Shown: positions 24,353 to 34,177 of the stretch, piece by piece | Position numbering within the stretch: position 1 is the stretch's first letter | Layout of the letters: each line of letters begins with the position of its first letter | Assembly (NCBI GenBank): GCA_963740765.1 | Contig: CAVUFN010000010.1 | Location: 434,001-498,000, forward strand | Direction: 5' to 3' | Source: DATLGB01 sp963740765 | GTDB taxonomy: Bacteria > Actinomycetota > Thermoleophilia > Solirubrobacterales > Solirubrobacteraceae | Length of the DNA stretch: 64,000 nt | Program-made: the position numbers and the translations under genes | Notes under the pieces: generated by a model | What the model was told of the DNA's origin: nothing | What the model saw: the letters and a program-made list of their open reading frames with translations, nothing else | Database searches by the model: none

Positions 24353-25726
24353 ATGGCCACCGCGGGTGTCAGCACGAGCGTGACCGAGCTTCCGGAGTCG
24401 CGTGTGCGCGTGGAGGCGGAGGTTGCGCCAGACGAGATCGAGAAGCGCATCGCCCAGTCGGCGAAGACGCTTGGCCGCCAGCTGCGCGTGCCCGGCTTCC
24501 GCCCGGGCAAGATCCCCGCTCCGATCGTCATCCAGCGCGTCGGCCGCCCCGCGGTCCTCGACGAGACGGTCCGCGACCACCTGCCCGCCTGGTACTCGAG
24601 CGCCATCGACGACGCTCGCATCGCGCCGATCGGCGAGCCGGACCTCGACCTCGGGACGCTGCCCGAGGAGGGCCAGCCGCTCACGTTCAGCATCGAGATC
24701 GGCGTCCGCCCGGCCGCCACGCTCGGTGACTACAAGGGCCTCGAGGTCCCCAAGCCCCCGGACGAGGTCTCCGACGAGGCCATCGACGCCGAGCTCGAGC
24801 AGTTGCGCGAGCGCGGGGGGCGCCTGGACACCGTCGACCGTCCCGCCGGCCGCGGCGACTTCGTGGTCATGGACTTCGTCGGCTCCGTCGACGGCGTCCC
24901 GTTCGAGGGCGGCGAGGCGCGCGACCAGATGCTCGAACTCGGCTCGGGCCGGCTCATCCCCGGCTTCGAGGAGCAGCTCGAGGGCGCCCGCGCCGGCGAG
25001 GACCGCACGGTCAAGCTCGACTTCCCCGAGGACTACGGCGCCGCCGAACTCGCCGGCCAGGCCGCCGAGTTCGCGGTCAGCGTCAAGGAGGTCAAGGCCA
25101 AGGCCCTGCCCGACCTCGACGAGGACTTCGCCATCGAGCAGGGCTTCGACTCCATCGACGAGGTCCGCGACGACATCCGGGAGCGCCTCGCCGAGCAGCA
25201 GCGCGAGCAGGGCGAGGCCGCCTTCCGCGAGGCCGCGCTCCAGGCGGCGGTGGAAAACGCGACGGTCGAGGTCCCCGAGGCGCTCATCGAGGCCAAGGCG
25301 AGCGAGCTGTGGAACAACATGATCCACTCGCTCTCGCACCAGGGCATCACGCGCGACGTCTACCTCCAGATCTCCGGCAAGACCGAGGAGGAGATCCTCG
25401 AGGAGGGCAAGCCGGACGCCGAGAACGCGCTGCGCCGCGAGGCCGTCCTGGTCGCCATCGTGGAGGCCGAGAAGCTCGAGCCGACCGACGAGCAGCTGCT
25501 GGAGGCACTGGCGCCCGACGCCGAGCGCTCGAACACGTCGACCAAGAAGCTGCTGGAGCGGATCAAGTCGTCGGGCCGCCTCGACGACCTCAAGGAGGAC
25601 GTCGCCCAGCGCCAGGCCATCGATCTGCTCGTCGAGTCTGCCAAGCCCGTGGCACCCACCGCAGCCGCCTCCGGCGGCGCGGGGGCACAGGCAGGAGAAC
25701 CCGAGAACACCTCAAAGGAAAGCTGA
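24353..25726 (+). CDS. tig: Trigger factor (ribosome-bound chaperone)
   Basis: A 457-residue chaperone with peptidyl-prolyl isomerase activity that meets nascent chains at the ribosome exit. The N-terminal ribosome-binding domain has the signature VPGFRPGKIP. The FKBP domain (about 155-240) shows GDFVVMDFVGSVDG and LIPGFEEQLEGARAGE. The long C-terminal helical domain follows, with an acidic, Ala-rich tail. I start at ATG 24353, not at the in-frame GTG 24308, because the protein then begins MATAGVSTSVTELPESRVRV like homologues and a TATCGT hexamer is 9 bases upstream. It heads a tig-clpP-clpX cluster. Confidence 0.95.
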   Translation: MATAGVSTSVTELPESRVRVEAEVAPDEIEKRIAQSAKTLGRQLRVPGFRPGKIPAPIVIQRVGRPAVLDETVRDHLPAWYSSAIDDARIAPIGEPDLDLGTLPEEGQPLTFSIEIGVRPAATLGDYKGLEVPKPPDEVSDEAIDAELEQLRERGGRLDTVDRPAGRGDFVVMDFVGSVDGVPFEGGEARDQMLELGSGRLIPGFEEQLEGARAGEDRTVKLDFPEDYGAAELAGQAAEFAVSVKEVKAKALPDLDEDFAIEQGFDSIDEVRDDIRERLAEQQREQGEAAFREAALQAAVENATVEVPEALIEAKASELWNNMIHSLSHQGITRDVYLQISGKTEEEILEEGKPDAENALRREAVLVAIVEAEKLEPTDEQLLEALAPDAERSNTSTKKLLERIKSSGRLDDLKEDVAQRQAIDLLVESAKPVAPTAAASGGAGAQAGEPENTSKES

Positions 25727-25729
25727 GCT

Positions 25730-26314
25730 GTGAGTCCCCTCGTCCCCATGGTCGTCGAGCAGACCTCCCGCGGTGAGCGGGCGTTCGACATCTACTCCCG
25801 CCTGCTCAACGAGCGGATCGTCTTCCTCGGCACCCCCGTCGACGACCAGATCGCGAACCTGATCGTCGCCCAGCTGCTGCACCTGGAGAGCGAGGATCCC
25901 GAGAAGGACATCTCGATCTACATCAACTCGCCGGGCGGTTCGGTCTATGCAGGACTGGCGATCTACGACACCATGCAGTTCATCAAGCCCGACGTGCAGA
26001 CGATCTGCGTCGGGATCGCGATGAGCATGGGCGCCCTGCTGCTGTCGGGCGGCGCACCCGGCAAGCGCATGGCCCTTCCGAACGCCAAGATCCTCATCCA
26101 CCAGGTCTCCTCCGGCTTCCAGGGGCAGGCAACGGACATCGAGATCCACGCGCGCGAGGTCATCGAACTGCGCCGCAAGCTGGACGAGATCATCGCCGGC
26201 CACGCGGGCAAGGACGTGGAGGACGTGCGCAAGGACACCGAGCGCGACTACTTCATGACCAGCGAAGAGGCCAAGGCGTATGGCATCATCGACCGGGTGA
26301 TCGCGCACCACTGA
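25730..26314 (+). CDS. clpP: ATP-dependent Clp protease proteolytic subunit
   Basis: A 194-residue serine peptidase that forms the 14-subunit Clp chamber. The triad is visible: Ser99 in GIAMSMGALLL, His124 in ILIHQVSSGF and Asp173 in ERDYFMTS. INSPGGSVYAGLAIYD is the substrate-strand region. The GTG start follows tig by 3 bases with AAAGGAAAG upstream. Only one clpP is present here, whereas many actinobacteria have a clpP1-clpP2 pair at this locus; a second copy may lie elsewhere. clpX follows at once, so protease and unfoldase are made together. Confidence 0.95.
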   Translation: MSPLVPMVVEQTSRGERAFDIYSRLLNERIVFLGTPVDDQIANLIVAQLLHLESEDPEKDISIYINSPGGSVYAGLAIYDTMQFIKPDVQTICVGIAMSMGALLLSGGAPGKRMALPNAKILIHQVSSGFQGQATDIEIHAREVIELRRKLDEIIAGHAGKDVEDVRKDTERDYFMTSEEAKAYGIIDRVIAHH

Positions 26315-26320
26315 TTGCCT

Positions 26321-27595
<1,275 letters not shown>

Positions 27596-27613
27596 CGCCA
27601 TCCGACGGGATGT

Positions 27614-27629
27614 CGTTCCTGAGGGAACG
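27614..27629 (+). terminator. Small hairpin after clpX
   Basis: CGTTCC-TGAG-GGAACG folds into a 6-base-pair stem between clpX and valS. There is no T tract after it, so termination is possible but unproven. Confidence 0.25.
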
Positions 27630-27650
27630 CTCCGGCGGCTGACGCGGCGA

Positions 27651-27656
27651 TACCCT
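27651..27656 (+). promoter_or_regulatory. Candidate -10 hexamer for valS
   Basis: TACCCT lies 9 bases before the GTG at 27666. No T-box leader can be seen in the 70 bases between clpX and valS. Confidence 0.45.
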
Positions 27657-27665
27657 CGGGCGCCC

Positions 27666-30158
27666 GTGTCCGACCTCGCCGCCCGCACCCGCTACGAGCC
27701 CGCCGAGGCGGAGCCGCGCATCTTCGAGCAGTGGATGGAAGCCGGCATCCACCACCCGGAGCCGGAGGGGGAGTCGCGCGACAATTTCTCCATCGCCATC
27801 CCGCCGCCCAACGTCACGGGCGCGCTGCACATGGGCCACGCGCTCAACGGCTCCGTCCAGGACACGCTGATGCGCTACCACCGGATGCGCGGCCGGCGCG
27901 GGAAGTGGATCCTCGGGACCGATCACGCGGGCATCGCCACGCAGACGCAGGTCGAGCGCCTCCTGCTCAGCGAGGGTTCGAGCCGGCTCGAGCTCGGGCG
28001 CGAGACGTTCGTCGAGCGCACGTGGGAGTGGCGCGCCAAGTACGGCGGCACGATCGTCGAGCAGTTCAAGCGCCTGGGCGCGACCTGCGACTACGACGAC
28101 GAGCGCTTCACCCTCGACGAGCGCTACGTCAAGGCGGTCATGACGGTCTTCGTCGACCTCTACGACAAGGGGCTCATCTACCGCGACAACTACATGGTCA
28201 ACTGGGACCCCGGCACGCGCTCGGCGATCTCCGACCTCGAGGTCGAGGAGCGCACGGTCGTCGACACGCTGTACTCGATCGACTACCCGCTCGAGTCCGG
28301 GTCGGGCAGCGTCACGATCGCGACGGTGCGCCCGGAGACGATGCTGGGGGACACCGCGATCGCCGTCCATCCCGACGACGAGCGCTACACGCGGCTGATC
28401 GGCGAGCACGCGATCCTCCCGCTCGTCGGGCGGCGGCTGAAGATCATCGCCGACCCGTACGTGAAGCCGGAGTTCGGCACCGGTGCGCTGAAGATCACCC
28501 CGGGGCACGACCCCAACGACTTCGAGATCGGCCGCAACCACGGGCTCGAGGAGCTGACCGTGATCGGCGAGGACGGCCGCATGACCGCCGACGCCGGCGA
28601 GCGCTGGGAGGGCATGACCGCCTTCGAGTGCCGCGACGCGGTGGTGGACGCGCTGCGGGCCGAGGGCCTGCTCTCCGGCCAGGAGCCCTACGAGCACGCC
28701 GTCCCGTACTCGCACCGCTCCGGCGAGCGCATCGAGCCGCTGATCTCCCTGCAGTGGTTCATGGACATGGACCGGCTCGCCAAGGCGGCCGCCGAGGCCG
28801 TCGAGGACGGGCGCATCACCATCACGCCGGAGGGCCAGCGCAAGCGCTACCTGGACTGGCTGGCCAACATCCGGCCCTGGTGCATCTCCCGCCAGCTGTG
28901 GTGGGGCCACCAGATCCCCGTCTACTACCGCGGCGAGGAGACCTACGTCGGGATGGAGCCGCCGGAGGGGGACGGCTGGGAGCGCGACCCGGACGTGCTC
29001 GACACGTGGTTCTCGAGCGCGCTGTGGCCGTTCGCGACCCTGGGCTGGCCCGAGCAGACGCCGGACCTGCGCGCCTTCTACCCGACCGACGTGCTCTCGA
29101 CGGCGCGCGACATCCTGTTCCTGTGGGTCGCCCGCATGGTGATGATGGGCCTGGAGTACATGGGGGACGTGCCGTTCACGGCCGTCTACGTGCACAGCGT
29201 CATCCAGGCGCCCGACGGCCGCCGCATGAGCAAGTCGCTGGGCACGGGCATCGACCCGCTCGACCTGATCGACGTCCACGGCGCCGACGCCACGCGCTTC
29301 GGCCTGCTGGCGATGTCCTCCACCCAGGACGTGCGCTTCAACGAGGACAAGATCGCCCAGGGCGCCGCGCTCGCGCAGAAGCTCTACAGCGCGTCCCGCC
29401 TGATCCTCGGGCGGGCGAACGAGACGCGCGGCGACGCGATCGAGGACCGCTGGATCCTCAGCCGCCTCGAGCGCGTGAAGGCCGACACGGCCCGCGCGAT
29501 CGAGGCGTTCGAGTTCCACCACGCCGCGCTCGGCCTCTACGACTTCGTCTACGCCGACCTGTGCGACTGGTACCTGGAGATCGTCAAGCCGCGGCTGGAG
29601 ACGGAGGGCGGCGTCGCAAAGCACGTCCTGCGCGAGACGCTGGCCATCGCCCACCCGGTCCTGCCCTTCGTCACGGAGGAGATCTGGTCGCACCTCGGCG
29701 AGGACGGGCTGCTGGCCGAGGCGAGCTGGCCCGCGCCCGCCGGGGAGCCGGACGAGCAGGCCGAAGCGGAGGTCCTCGGCGCCATCGACGTCATCCGCGC
29801 CGTGCGCGGCTGGCGCGATTCCATGAGCGTGAAGCCCGGCGCCGTCCTGCCCGCCCGGCTCGACGGCCACGGCGAGGTGCGCGACCTGATCGCCCGCCTC
29901 GCCCGCCTGGAGTGGTCGGACGACGACGTCGCGGTCAAGGTCGGCCCGGTCGGGATCGCGCGCTCGGAGCTCGTCGACTGGGAGGCGGGGGAGAAGCGCA
30001 AGCGCAAGCGCGCCGCCGCCCTCGGGGAGGACCTGGCGCGGGTGCGCAAGAAGCTCGACAACCCGAAGTTCCGCGACAAGGCCCCGGCCACGGTCGTCGC
30101 CAAGGAAGAGGCGAAGGCCGCGGAGATCCAGGCAGAGCTCGATGCCCTGGTCGAGTGA
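27666..30158 (+). CDS. valS: Valyl-tRNA synthetase
   Basis: An 830-residue class Ia aminoacyl-tRNA synthetase that charges tRNA-Val. The ATP-binding HIGH motif reads HMGH at 55-58 (NVTGALHMGHALNG) and KMSKS reads RMSKS at 520-524. PPPNVTG before HMGH and WCISRQLWWGH after the editing domain are typical of ValRS. The editing (CP1) domain lies between about residues 190 and 330. A basic, coiled C-terminal arm (KRKRKRAAALGEDLARVRKK) closes the protein and is shorter than in many bacteria. It overlaps folC by 17 bases. Confidence 0.96.
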   Translation: MSDLAARTRYEPAEAEPRIFEQWMEAGIHHPEPEGESRDNFSIAIPPPNVTGALHMGHALNGSVQDTLMRYHRMRGRRGKWILGTDHAGIATQTQVERLLLSEGSSRLELGRETFVERTWEWRAKYGGTIVEQFKRLGATCDYDDERFTLDERYVKAVMTVFVDLYDKGLIYRDNYMVNWDPGTRSAISDLEVEERTVVDTLYSIDYPLESGSGSVTIATVRPETMLGDTAIAVHPDDERYTRLIGEHAILPLVGRRLKIIADPYVKPEFGTGALKITPGHDPNDFEIGRNHGLEELTVIGEDGRMTADAGERWEGMTAFECRDAVVDALRAEGLLSGQEPYEHAVPYSHRSGERIEPLISLQWFMDMDRLAKAAAEAVEDGRITITPEGQRKRYLDWLANIRPWCISRQLWWGHQIPVYYRGEETYVGMEPPEGDGWERDPDVLDTWFSSALWPFATLGWPEQTPDLRAFYPTDVLSTARDILFLWVARMVMMGLEYMGDVPFTAVYVHSVIQAPDGRRMSKSLGTGIDPLDLIDVHGADATRFGLLAMSSTQDVRFNEDKIAQGAALAQKLYSASRLILGRANETRGDAIEDRWILSRLERVKADTARAIEAFEFHHAALGLYDFVYADLCDWYLEIVKPRLETEGGVAKHVLRETLAIAHPVLPFVTEEIWSHLGEDGLLAEASWPAPAGEPDEQAEAEVLGAIDVIRAVRGWRDSMSVKPGAVLPARLDGHGEVRDLIARLARLEWSDDDVAVKVGPVGIARSELVDWEAGEKRKRKRAAALGEDLARVRKKLDNPKFRDKAPATVVAKEEAKAAEIQAELDALVE

Positions 30159-31344
30159 GCGCGCCGAGCAGGAGCTGCTGAGCCGCGAGCTGTTCGGCAT
30201 GCGCTTCGGCCTGGAGCGCATGCGGCGGCTGCTGACGGTGCTCGGCTCGCCCCAGCGCAGCTTCCGCGCGATCCACGTCGTCGGGACCAACGGCAAGAGC
30301 TCGACGGCGCGCTTCGCCGCCGCCATGCTCGAGGCGCACGGCGTCCGCGCCGGCGCCTACCTGTCCCCGCACCTGACCCACTTCCGCGAGCGCATCCGGC
30401 TCGGTGACGAGGACCTCTCCGGGGCCGCGTTCGGCGCGGCGGTCGAGCGCGCGATGGCCGCGGCCCGCAAGGTCGACCGCGACGACGACCTCGTCACGCA
30501 GTTCGAGCTGCTCACCGCCGCCGCGTTCGTGGCCTTCGCCGACGCGGGCGTCGAGGTCGCCGTGGTCGAGGCCGGGCTGGGCGGCCGCTACGACGCCACC
30601 AACGTCCTGCAGGCGCCCGTCGTGATCCTCACCTCCGTGGGCCTCGAGCACACGCGCTGGCTGGGCCCGACCCTGACCGACATCGCGCGCGAGAAGCTCG
30701 CCGTGGTCCCGCCGGGCGGCGTGCTCGTCCACGGCCGCCTGCCCGAGGAGGCGATGGCGGTGGTGCGGGAGACGGACGCGCGCCGCGTCGGCGTGAGCGC
30801 CCCGCTGGCTCTCCCGCTCGCCGGCTACCAGCGCGACAACGCCGCACTCGCCCGCGCCGCCGTCGAGGCGCTCCTGGGGGAGGTGGATGATGCCCGCGTG
30901 CTCGCCGCGGCCGCCGGGGTCATCGTCCCGGGGCGCTTTCAGACCATCGCCACGCGGCCGCTGACCATCATCGACGGGGCGCACAACCCGGCCGGGATGG
31001 AGGCGCTGGCCGACGCGCTCGAGCGTCGCGACTACGTGGCCTGCGTGTCCATCCTCGACGACAAGGACGCCGCTGCGATGCTGCGCGAGCTGCTCGGGAC
31101 CTGCACCGCCGCGGTGTTCACGTCGGCGTCGAACCCGCGCGCGCTGCCGCCCGCCACGCTCGGCTCGCTGGCCGGCCAGGTGGGCTTCACGGGGGAGACG
31201 GCGCTCGAGCGCGACCCCCGCGCGGCGCTGGCGCGGGCGCGTCGGATCGCCGGTCCCGACGGCGCCGTGATCGCCACCGGATCCATCTATCTCGTCGCCG
31301 ACCTGTTGTCGGAGGCCGGGATGCGCAAGGCTTCGGTCCTGTGA
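30142..31344 (+). CDS. folC: Folylpolyglutamate synthase / dihydrofolate synthase
   Basis: A 400-residue Mur-ligase-type enzyme that adds glutamates to folates (and may also make dihydrofolate from dihydropteroate). The P-loop is VVGTNGKSSTARF, the omega loop region is SPHLTHFRERIRL, and the family block VVEAGLGGRYDATNVL follows. IIDGAHNPAGMEALADAL marks the start of the C-terminal domain. The ATG at 30142 overlaps valS by 17 bases, and the stop overlaps the next small gene (GTGA), so valS, folC and the small gene form one unit. The valS-folC pair is widespread in bacteria. Confidence 0.93.
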   Translation: MPWSSERAEQELLSRELFGMRFGLERMRRLLTVLGSPQRSFRAIHVVGTNGKSSTARFAAAMLEAHGVRAGAYLSPHLTHFRERIRLGDEDLSGAAFGAAVERAMAAARKVDRDDDLVTQFELLTAAAFVAFADAGVEVAVVEAGLGGRYDATNVLQAPVVILTSVGLEHTRWLGPTLTDIAREKLAVVPPGGVLVHGRLPEEAMAVVRETDARRVGVSAPLALPLAGYQRDNAALARAAVEALLGEVDDARVLAAAAGVIVPGRFQTIATRPLTIIDGAHNPAGMEALADALERRDYVACVSILDDKDAAAMLRELLGTCTAAVFTSASNPRALPPATLGSLAGQVGFTGETALERDPRAALARARRIAGPDGAVIATGSIYLVADLLSEAGMRKASVL

Positions 31345-31463
31345 GCGATCGAGACCAGGGTCCGAGTGTCCTCGCCATGATCGGCCTCGTCGCCGCCGTC
31401 GTGGCGATCGTGATCCTCGTGTTCTTCGCCCTGGGGTACCTCTTCGGGAGGATTTTCCTCTAG
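31341..31463 (+). CDS. Single-span membrane protein of 40 residues
   Basis: GTG 31341 overlaps the folC stop (GTGA). The product has a 10-residue polar head (VSDRDQGPSV) and then one long hydrophobic helix (MIGLVAAVVAIVILVFFALG) ending in YLFGRIFL. Such short single-span proteins often follow folC in this group of bacteria as far as I recall, but the function is unknown. Its size makes it easy to miss in automated annotation. Confidence 0.6.
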   Translation: MSDRDQGPSVLAMIGLVAAVVAIVILVFFALGYLFGRIFL

Positions 31464-31469
31464 GACGAC

Positions 31470-31475
31470 TAATCT
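31470..31475 (+). promoter_or_regulatory. Candidate -10 hexamer for zinc-ribbon gene
   Basis: TAATCT lies 6 bases before the GTG at 31482. Confidence 0.45.
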
Positions 31476-31481
31476 TGCGGC

Positions 31482-32024
31482 GTGGCCGCCCTGACCTTCG
31501 CCGTCTTCGGCATCAACAACCGCAGCGTCGACACCGGGGTCAAGGTGCTTCTGCTCTTTCTGTTCGTCGTCTGGGCAGCGCTGGTGTTCTGGACCTACGC
31601 CGACGCGCGCCGCCGCATCGACGACCCGATGCTCGTCGCCTGCGCGACCGCCGCCTCGCTGTTCCCCTTCGTGGGCACGATCGTCTACACGATCGTCCGC
31701 CCGCCCGAGTTCCTCGACGACGTCCGGCTGCGCGAGCTCGAGATGCACGCCGCCGAGAACCGCCTCCACGCGGTCGACCTCGAGCTGTGCCCCAACTGCG
31801 ACTACCAGATCCGCGGCGACTACCTGCGCTGCCCGAGTTGCCTGTACCGGCTCAAGGAGCCGTGCGCCGCGTGCGCCAAGCCGCTCGACTCGCGCTGGAA
31901 GATCTGCCCGTACTGCGAGACCGAGGTCGGCGCCTTCGAGCCGTCCACCTCCGCCGCCCCTCCCAAGGCCCGCCGCGCCAGTCGCCGCCGGTCCGAGGAG
32001 ACGGTGGACTTCCCAGCGCCATAG
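31482..32024 (+). CDS. Membrane protein with C-terminal double zinc ribbon
   Basis: A 180-residue protein with two membrane helices (about residues 20-42 and 50-70, with DARRRIDDP between) and a cytoplasmic region. This region carries four Cys pairs in two zinc ribbons: CPNCDYQIRGDYLRCPSC and CAACAKPLDSRWKICPYC. The last 30 residues are basic and Ser/Pro-rich. Similar double-zinc-ribbon membrane proteins are common in actinobacteria, and no activity is known. Its TAG stop forms part of the hexamer before ndk. Confidence 0.75.
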   Translation: MAALTFAVFGINNRSVDTGVKVLLLFLFVVWAALVFWTYADARRRIDDPMLVACATAASLFPFVGTIVYTIVRPPEFLDDVRLRELEMHAAENRLHAVDLELCPNCDYQIRGDYLRCPSCLYRLKEPCAACAKPLDSRWKICPYCETEVGAFEPSTSAAPPKARRASRRRSEETVDFPAP

Positions 32025-32027
32025 CCT
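32022..32027 (+). promoter_or_regulatory. Candidate -10 hexamer for ndk using the upstream stop codon
   Basis: TAGCCT starts with the TAG stop of the zinc-ribbon gene and lies 10 bases before the ATG at 32038. Confidence 0.4.
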
Positions 32028-32037
32028 CCGGGCACAT

Positions 32038-32445
32038 ATGGCTACCGAACAGACTCTGATCCTGGTCAAGCCCGACGCGTTCGCGCGCGGCCTCACCGGG
32101 GAGATCATCGCCCGCTTCGAGCGCAAGGGCCTGCGCATCCTCCAGCTCCAGAAGATGACCCTCTCCGAGGGCACCGCGAAGGAGCATTACGCCGAGCACG
32201 ACGGCAAGCCGTTCTTCGGCGAGCTCGTCGAGTTCATCACCTCCGGCCCGCTCGTCGCCATGGTGCTCGAGGGCGAGGACGCCATCAAGGCCGCCCGCCA
32301 GGTCATCGGTGCGACCAACCCGCTCGAGGCCACCACGGGCTCGATCCGCGGCGACTACGCGATCCAGGTCGGCCAGAACATGGTCCACGGCTCCGACTCG
32401 CCCGAGTCCGGCCAGCGCGAAGCCGGGCTCTTCTTCCCCGCGTGA
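32038..32445 (+). CDS. ndk: Nucleoside diphosphate kinase
   Basis: A 135-residue enzyme that transfers the terminal phosphate between nucleoside triphosphates and diphosphates. The start EQTLILVKPDAFARGL and the active-site His117 in NMVHGSDSPESGQREAGLFF are diagnostic. It lies between folC and mreB, the usual actinobacterial position. A Maf pyrophosphatase gene follows after 34 bases, which puts nucleotide-pool genes together. Confidence 0.96.
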   Translation: MATEQTLILVKPDAFARGLTGEIIARFERKGLRILQLQKMTLSEGTAKEHYAEHDGKPFFGELVEFITSGPLVAMVLEGEDAIKAARQVIGATNPLEATTGSIRGDYAIQVGQNMVHGSDSPESGQREAGLFFPA

Positions 32446-32479
32446 CGGATTGCACCCTGCTCCAGGGTGGAAGTCGGCA

Positions 32480-33001
32480 GTGCCGCTGATCCTGGCGTCG
32501 CGGTCGCCGCAGCGGACGGCGATCCTCACCCAACTGGGGATCGCCCACGTCGTCGAGCCGGCGGACGTCGCCGAGCTCACCGAGGGCGATCCCACCCAGG
32601 TCGCGCTGGAGAACGCCCGCCGCAAGGCGGGCGACCGCCCCGGCACCCTCGGCGTCGACACCCTGGTCGCAGCGAACGATCGCATCTATGGGAAGCCCAC
32701 TGGCGAAGCCCAGGCACGCCAGACCCTCCTCTCCCTCAGTGACCGGACGCACCGCGTGATCTCGGGCCTCGTCTATGAGGGGGACGGCATCACGGTCACC
32801 ACCGAAGTGACGTTCAGAGACCTGAGCGACGTCGTCGACTGGTACATCGCGACGGGCGAGTGGCAGGGCCGCGCCGGCGGCTACGCCATCCAGGGCAAGG
32901 GCGCAGCGCTCGTGCGCGGCCTGCGCGGCGACTACCTCAACGTCGTCGGACTCCCGGTCAGCGCGCTGCTGGACCTGACGGGGACCGGCTTGCTGGGCTG
33001 A
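32480..33001 (+). CDS. maf: Maf family nucleoside triphosphate pyrophosphatase
   Basis: A 173-residue enzyme that hydrolyses dTTP, UTP or modified nucleotides to the monophosphate, cleaning the nucleotide pool. ILASRSPQRTAIL is the N-terminal signature, GVDTLVAANDRIYGKP the metal-binding region, and GRAGGYAIQGKGAALV the C-terminal family block. The Maf proteins are often found next to mreB, as here. GTG 32480 is the only reasonable start, because the residues before it have no ATG or GTG and the Maf fold begins at once (VPLILASRSP). Confidence 0.88.
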   Translation: MPLILASRSPQRTAILTQLGIAHVVEPADVAELTEGDPTQVALENARRKAGDRPGTLGVDTLVAANDRIYGKPTGEAQARQTLLSLSDRTHRVISGLVYEGDGITVTTEVTFRDLSDVVDWYIATGEWQGRAGGYAIQGKGAALVRGLRGDYLNVVGLPVSALLDLTGTGLLG

Positions 33002-33115
33002 ATTTGCAGCCAAGTTTGCGGCCCGCAACGGGGCTGTCGGGCTCGAGGCGGTCGCTAGACTCGGACCTTGGCCCTGCCGTGCCGGAACCAGTCCGGACGT
33101 GCGGGGCGCTGAGCT

Positions 33116-34177
33116 ATGGGCTTCTTCGGCTATCTGACAGGGATGGGCGGCCGTGACATGGCCGTCGACCTCGGAACTGCGAACACCCTCGTTTACGTGC
33201 GCGGGCGTGGAATCGTGCTGTCCGAGCCCTCCGTCGTCGCCATCGACAGCCGCACCGGCGAGGTCCACGCGGTCGGCATCGAGGCCAAGCGCATGCTCGG
33301 CCGCACCCCCGGGACGATCCAGGCCATCCGGCCGCTCAAGGACGGCGTCATCGCCGACTTCGACGTCACCGAGGAGATGCTGCGCCACTTCATCCAGAAG
33401 GTGCACCAGAACCGCTGGGCGCACCCGCGCGTCGTCGTCTGCGTGCCCTCCGGCGTCACCGGCGTCGAGAAGCGCGCGGTCGAAGAGGCGTGCCTGAGCG
33501 CCGGCGCGCGCCAGGCCTACCTGATCGAGGAGCCGATGGCCGCGGCCATCGGCGCCGGCCTGCCGGTCGGGGAGCCCACGGGGAACATGGTCGTCGACAT
33601 CGGCGGCGGCACCAGCGAGGTCGCCGTGATCTCGCTGGGCGGCATCGTCGTCAGCCAGTCCATCCGCATCGGCGGGGACGAGCTCGACGAGTCGATCATC
33701 AACTACGTCAAGCGGGAGTACAAGCTCCTGATCGGCCAGCAGACGGCCGAGGAAGTGAAACTCGAGATCGGTTCCGCCTACCCCCTCGACGAGGAGGTCC
33801 AGGCGGAGATCCGGGGCCGCGACCTGGTCTCCGGGCTGCCCAAGACCGTGGTGCTCACCTCCGAGGAGGTCCGCGCCGCGCTCGAGGAGCCGCTCGTGCA
33901 GATCATCGACGCGATCAAGGAGACCCTGGATCGCACGCCGCCCGAGCTGGCCTCGGACATCATGGACCGCGGCATCATGCTCGCGGGCGGCGGATCGCTG
34001 CTGCAGAACCTCGACGAGCGCCTGCGCGAGGAGACCCAGATGCCCGCGCACCGCGCCGAGTCACCGCTGACGTGCGTCGCGGTCGGCTCGGGTCGCTCGC
34101 TCGAGGAGTTCGAGGCGATCCACCGGTCCAACCGCGGTCAGAACGGCCGCGTCCGGCGCCAGCCCGCCCGCCGCTGA
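33116..34177 (+). CDS. mreB: Rod shape-determining actin homologue MreB
   Basis: A 353-residue cytoskeletal ATPase that guides lateral wall synthesis. Phosphate 1 is AVDLGTANTLVYVRG, phosphate 2 is MVVDIGGGTSEVAVIS, and the adenosine motif is IMLAGGGSLLQNLDERL. The N-terminus GFFGYLTGMGGRD gives the short amphipathic membrane anchor. The 114 bases upstream hold TAGACT at 33055-33060 as a possible -10, giving a leader of about 50 bases. It starts the mreB-mreC-mreD-mrdA-rodA operon, whose genes all overlap by 1-4 bases. Confidence 0.95.
   Translation: MGFFGYLTGMGGRDMAVDLGTANTLVYVRGRGIVLSEPSVVAIDSRTGEVHAVGIEAKRMLGRTPGTIQAIRPLKDGVIADFDVTEEMLRHFIQKVHQNRWAHPRVVVCVPSGVTGVEKRAVEEACLSAGARQAYLIEEPMAAAIGAGLPVGEPTGNMVVDIGGGTSEVAVISLGGIVVSQSIRIGGDELDESIINYVKREYKLLIGQQTAEEVKLEIGSAYPLDEEVQAEIRGRDLVSGLPKTVVLTSEEVRAALEEPLVQIIDAIKETLDRTPPELASDIMDRGIMLAGGGSLLQNLDERLREETQMPAHRAESPLTCVAVGSGRSLEEFEAIHRSNRGQNGRVRRQPARR

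Noticed and set aside
24096..24383. 95-codon plus-strand frame between the DoxX and tig genes.
   Set aside because: It is the opposite-strand shadow of the 44-codon gene and the start of tig, with no motif of its own.
27596..27665. Possible T-box regulatory leader before valS.
   Set aside because: Only 70 bases are available, and no specifier loop or antiterminator T-box sequence is visible.
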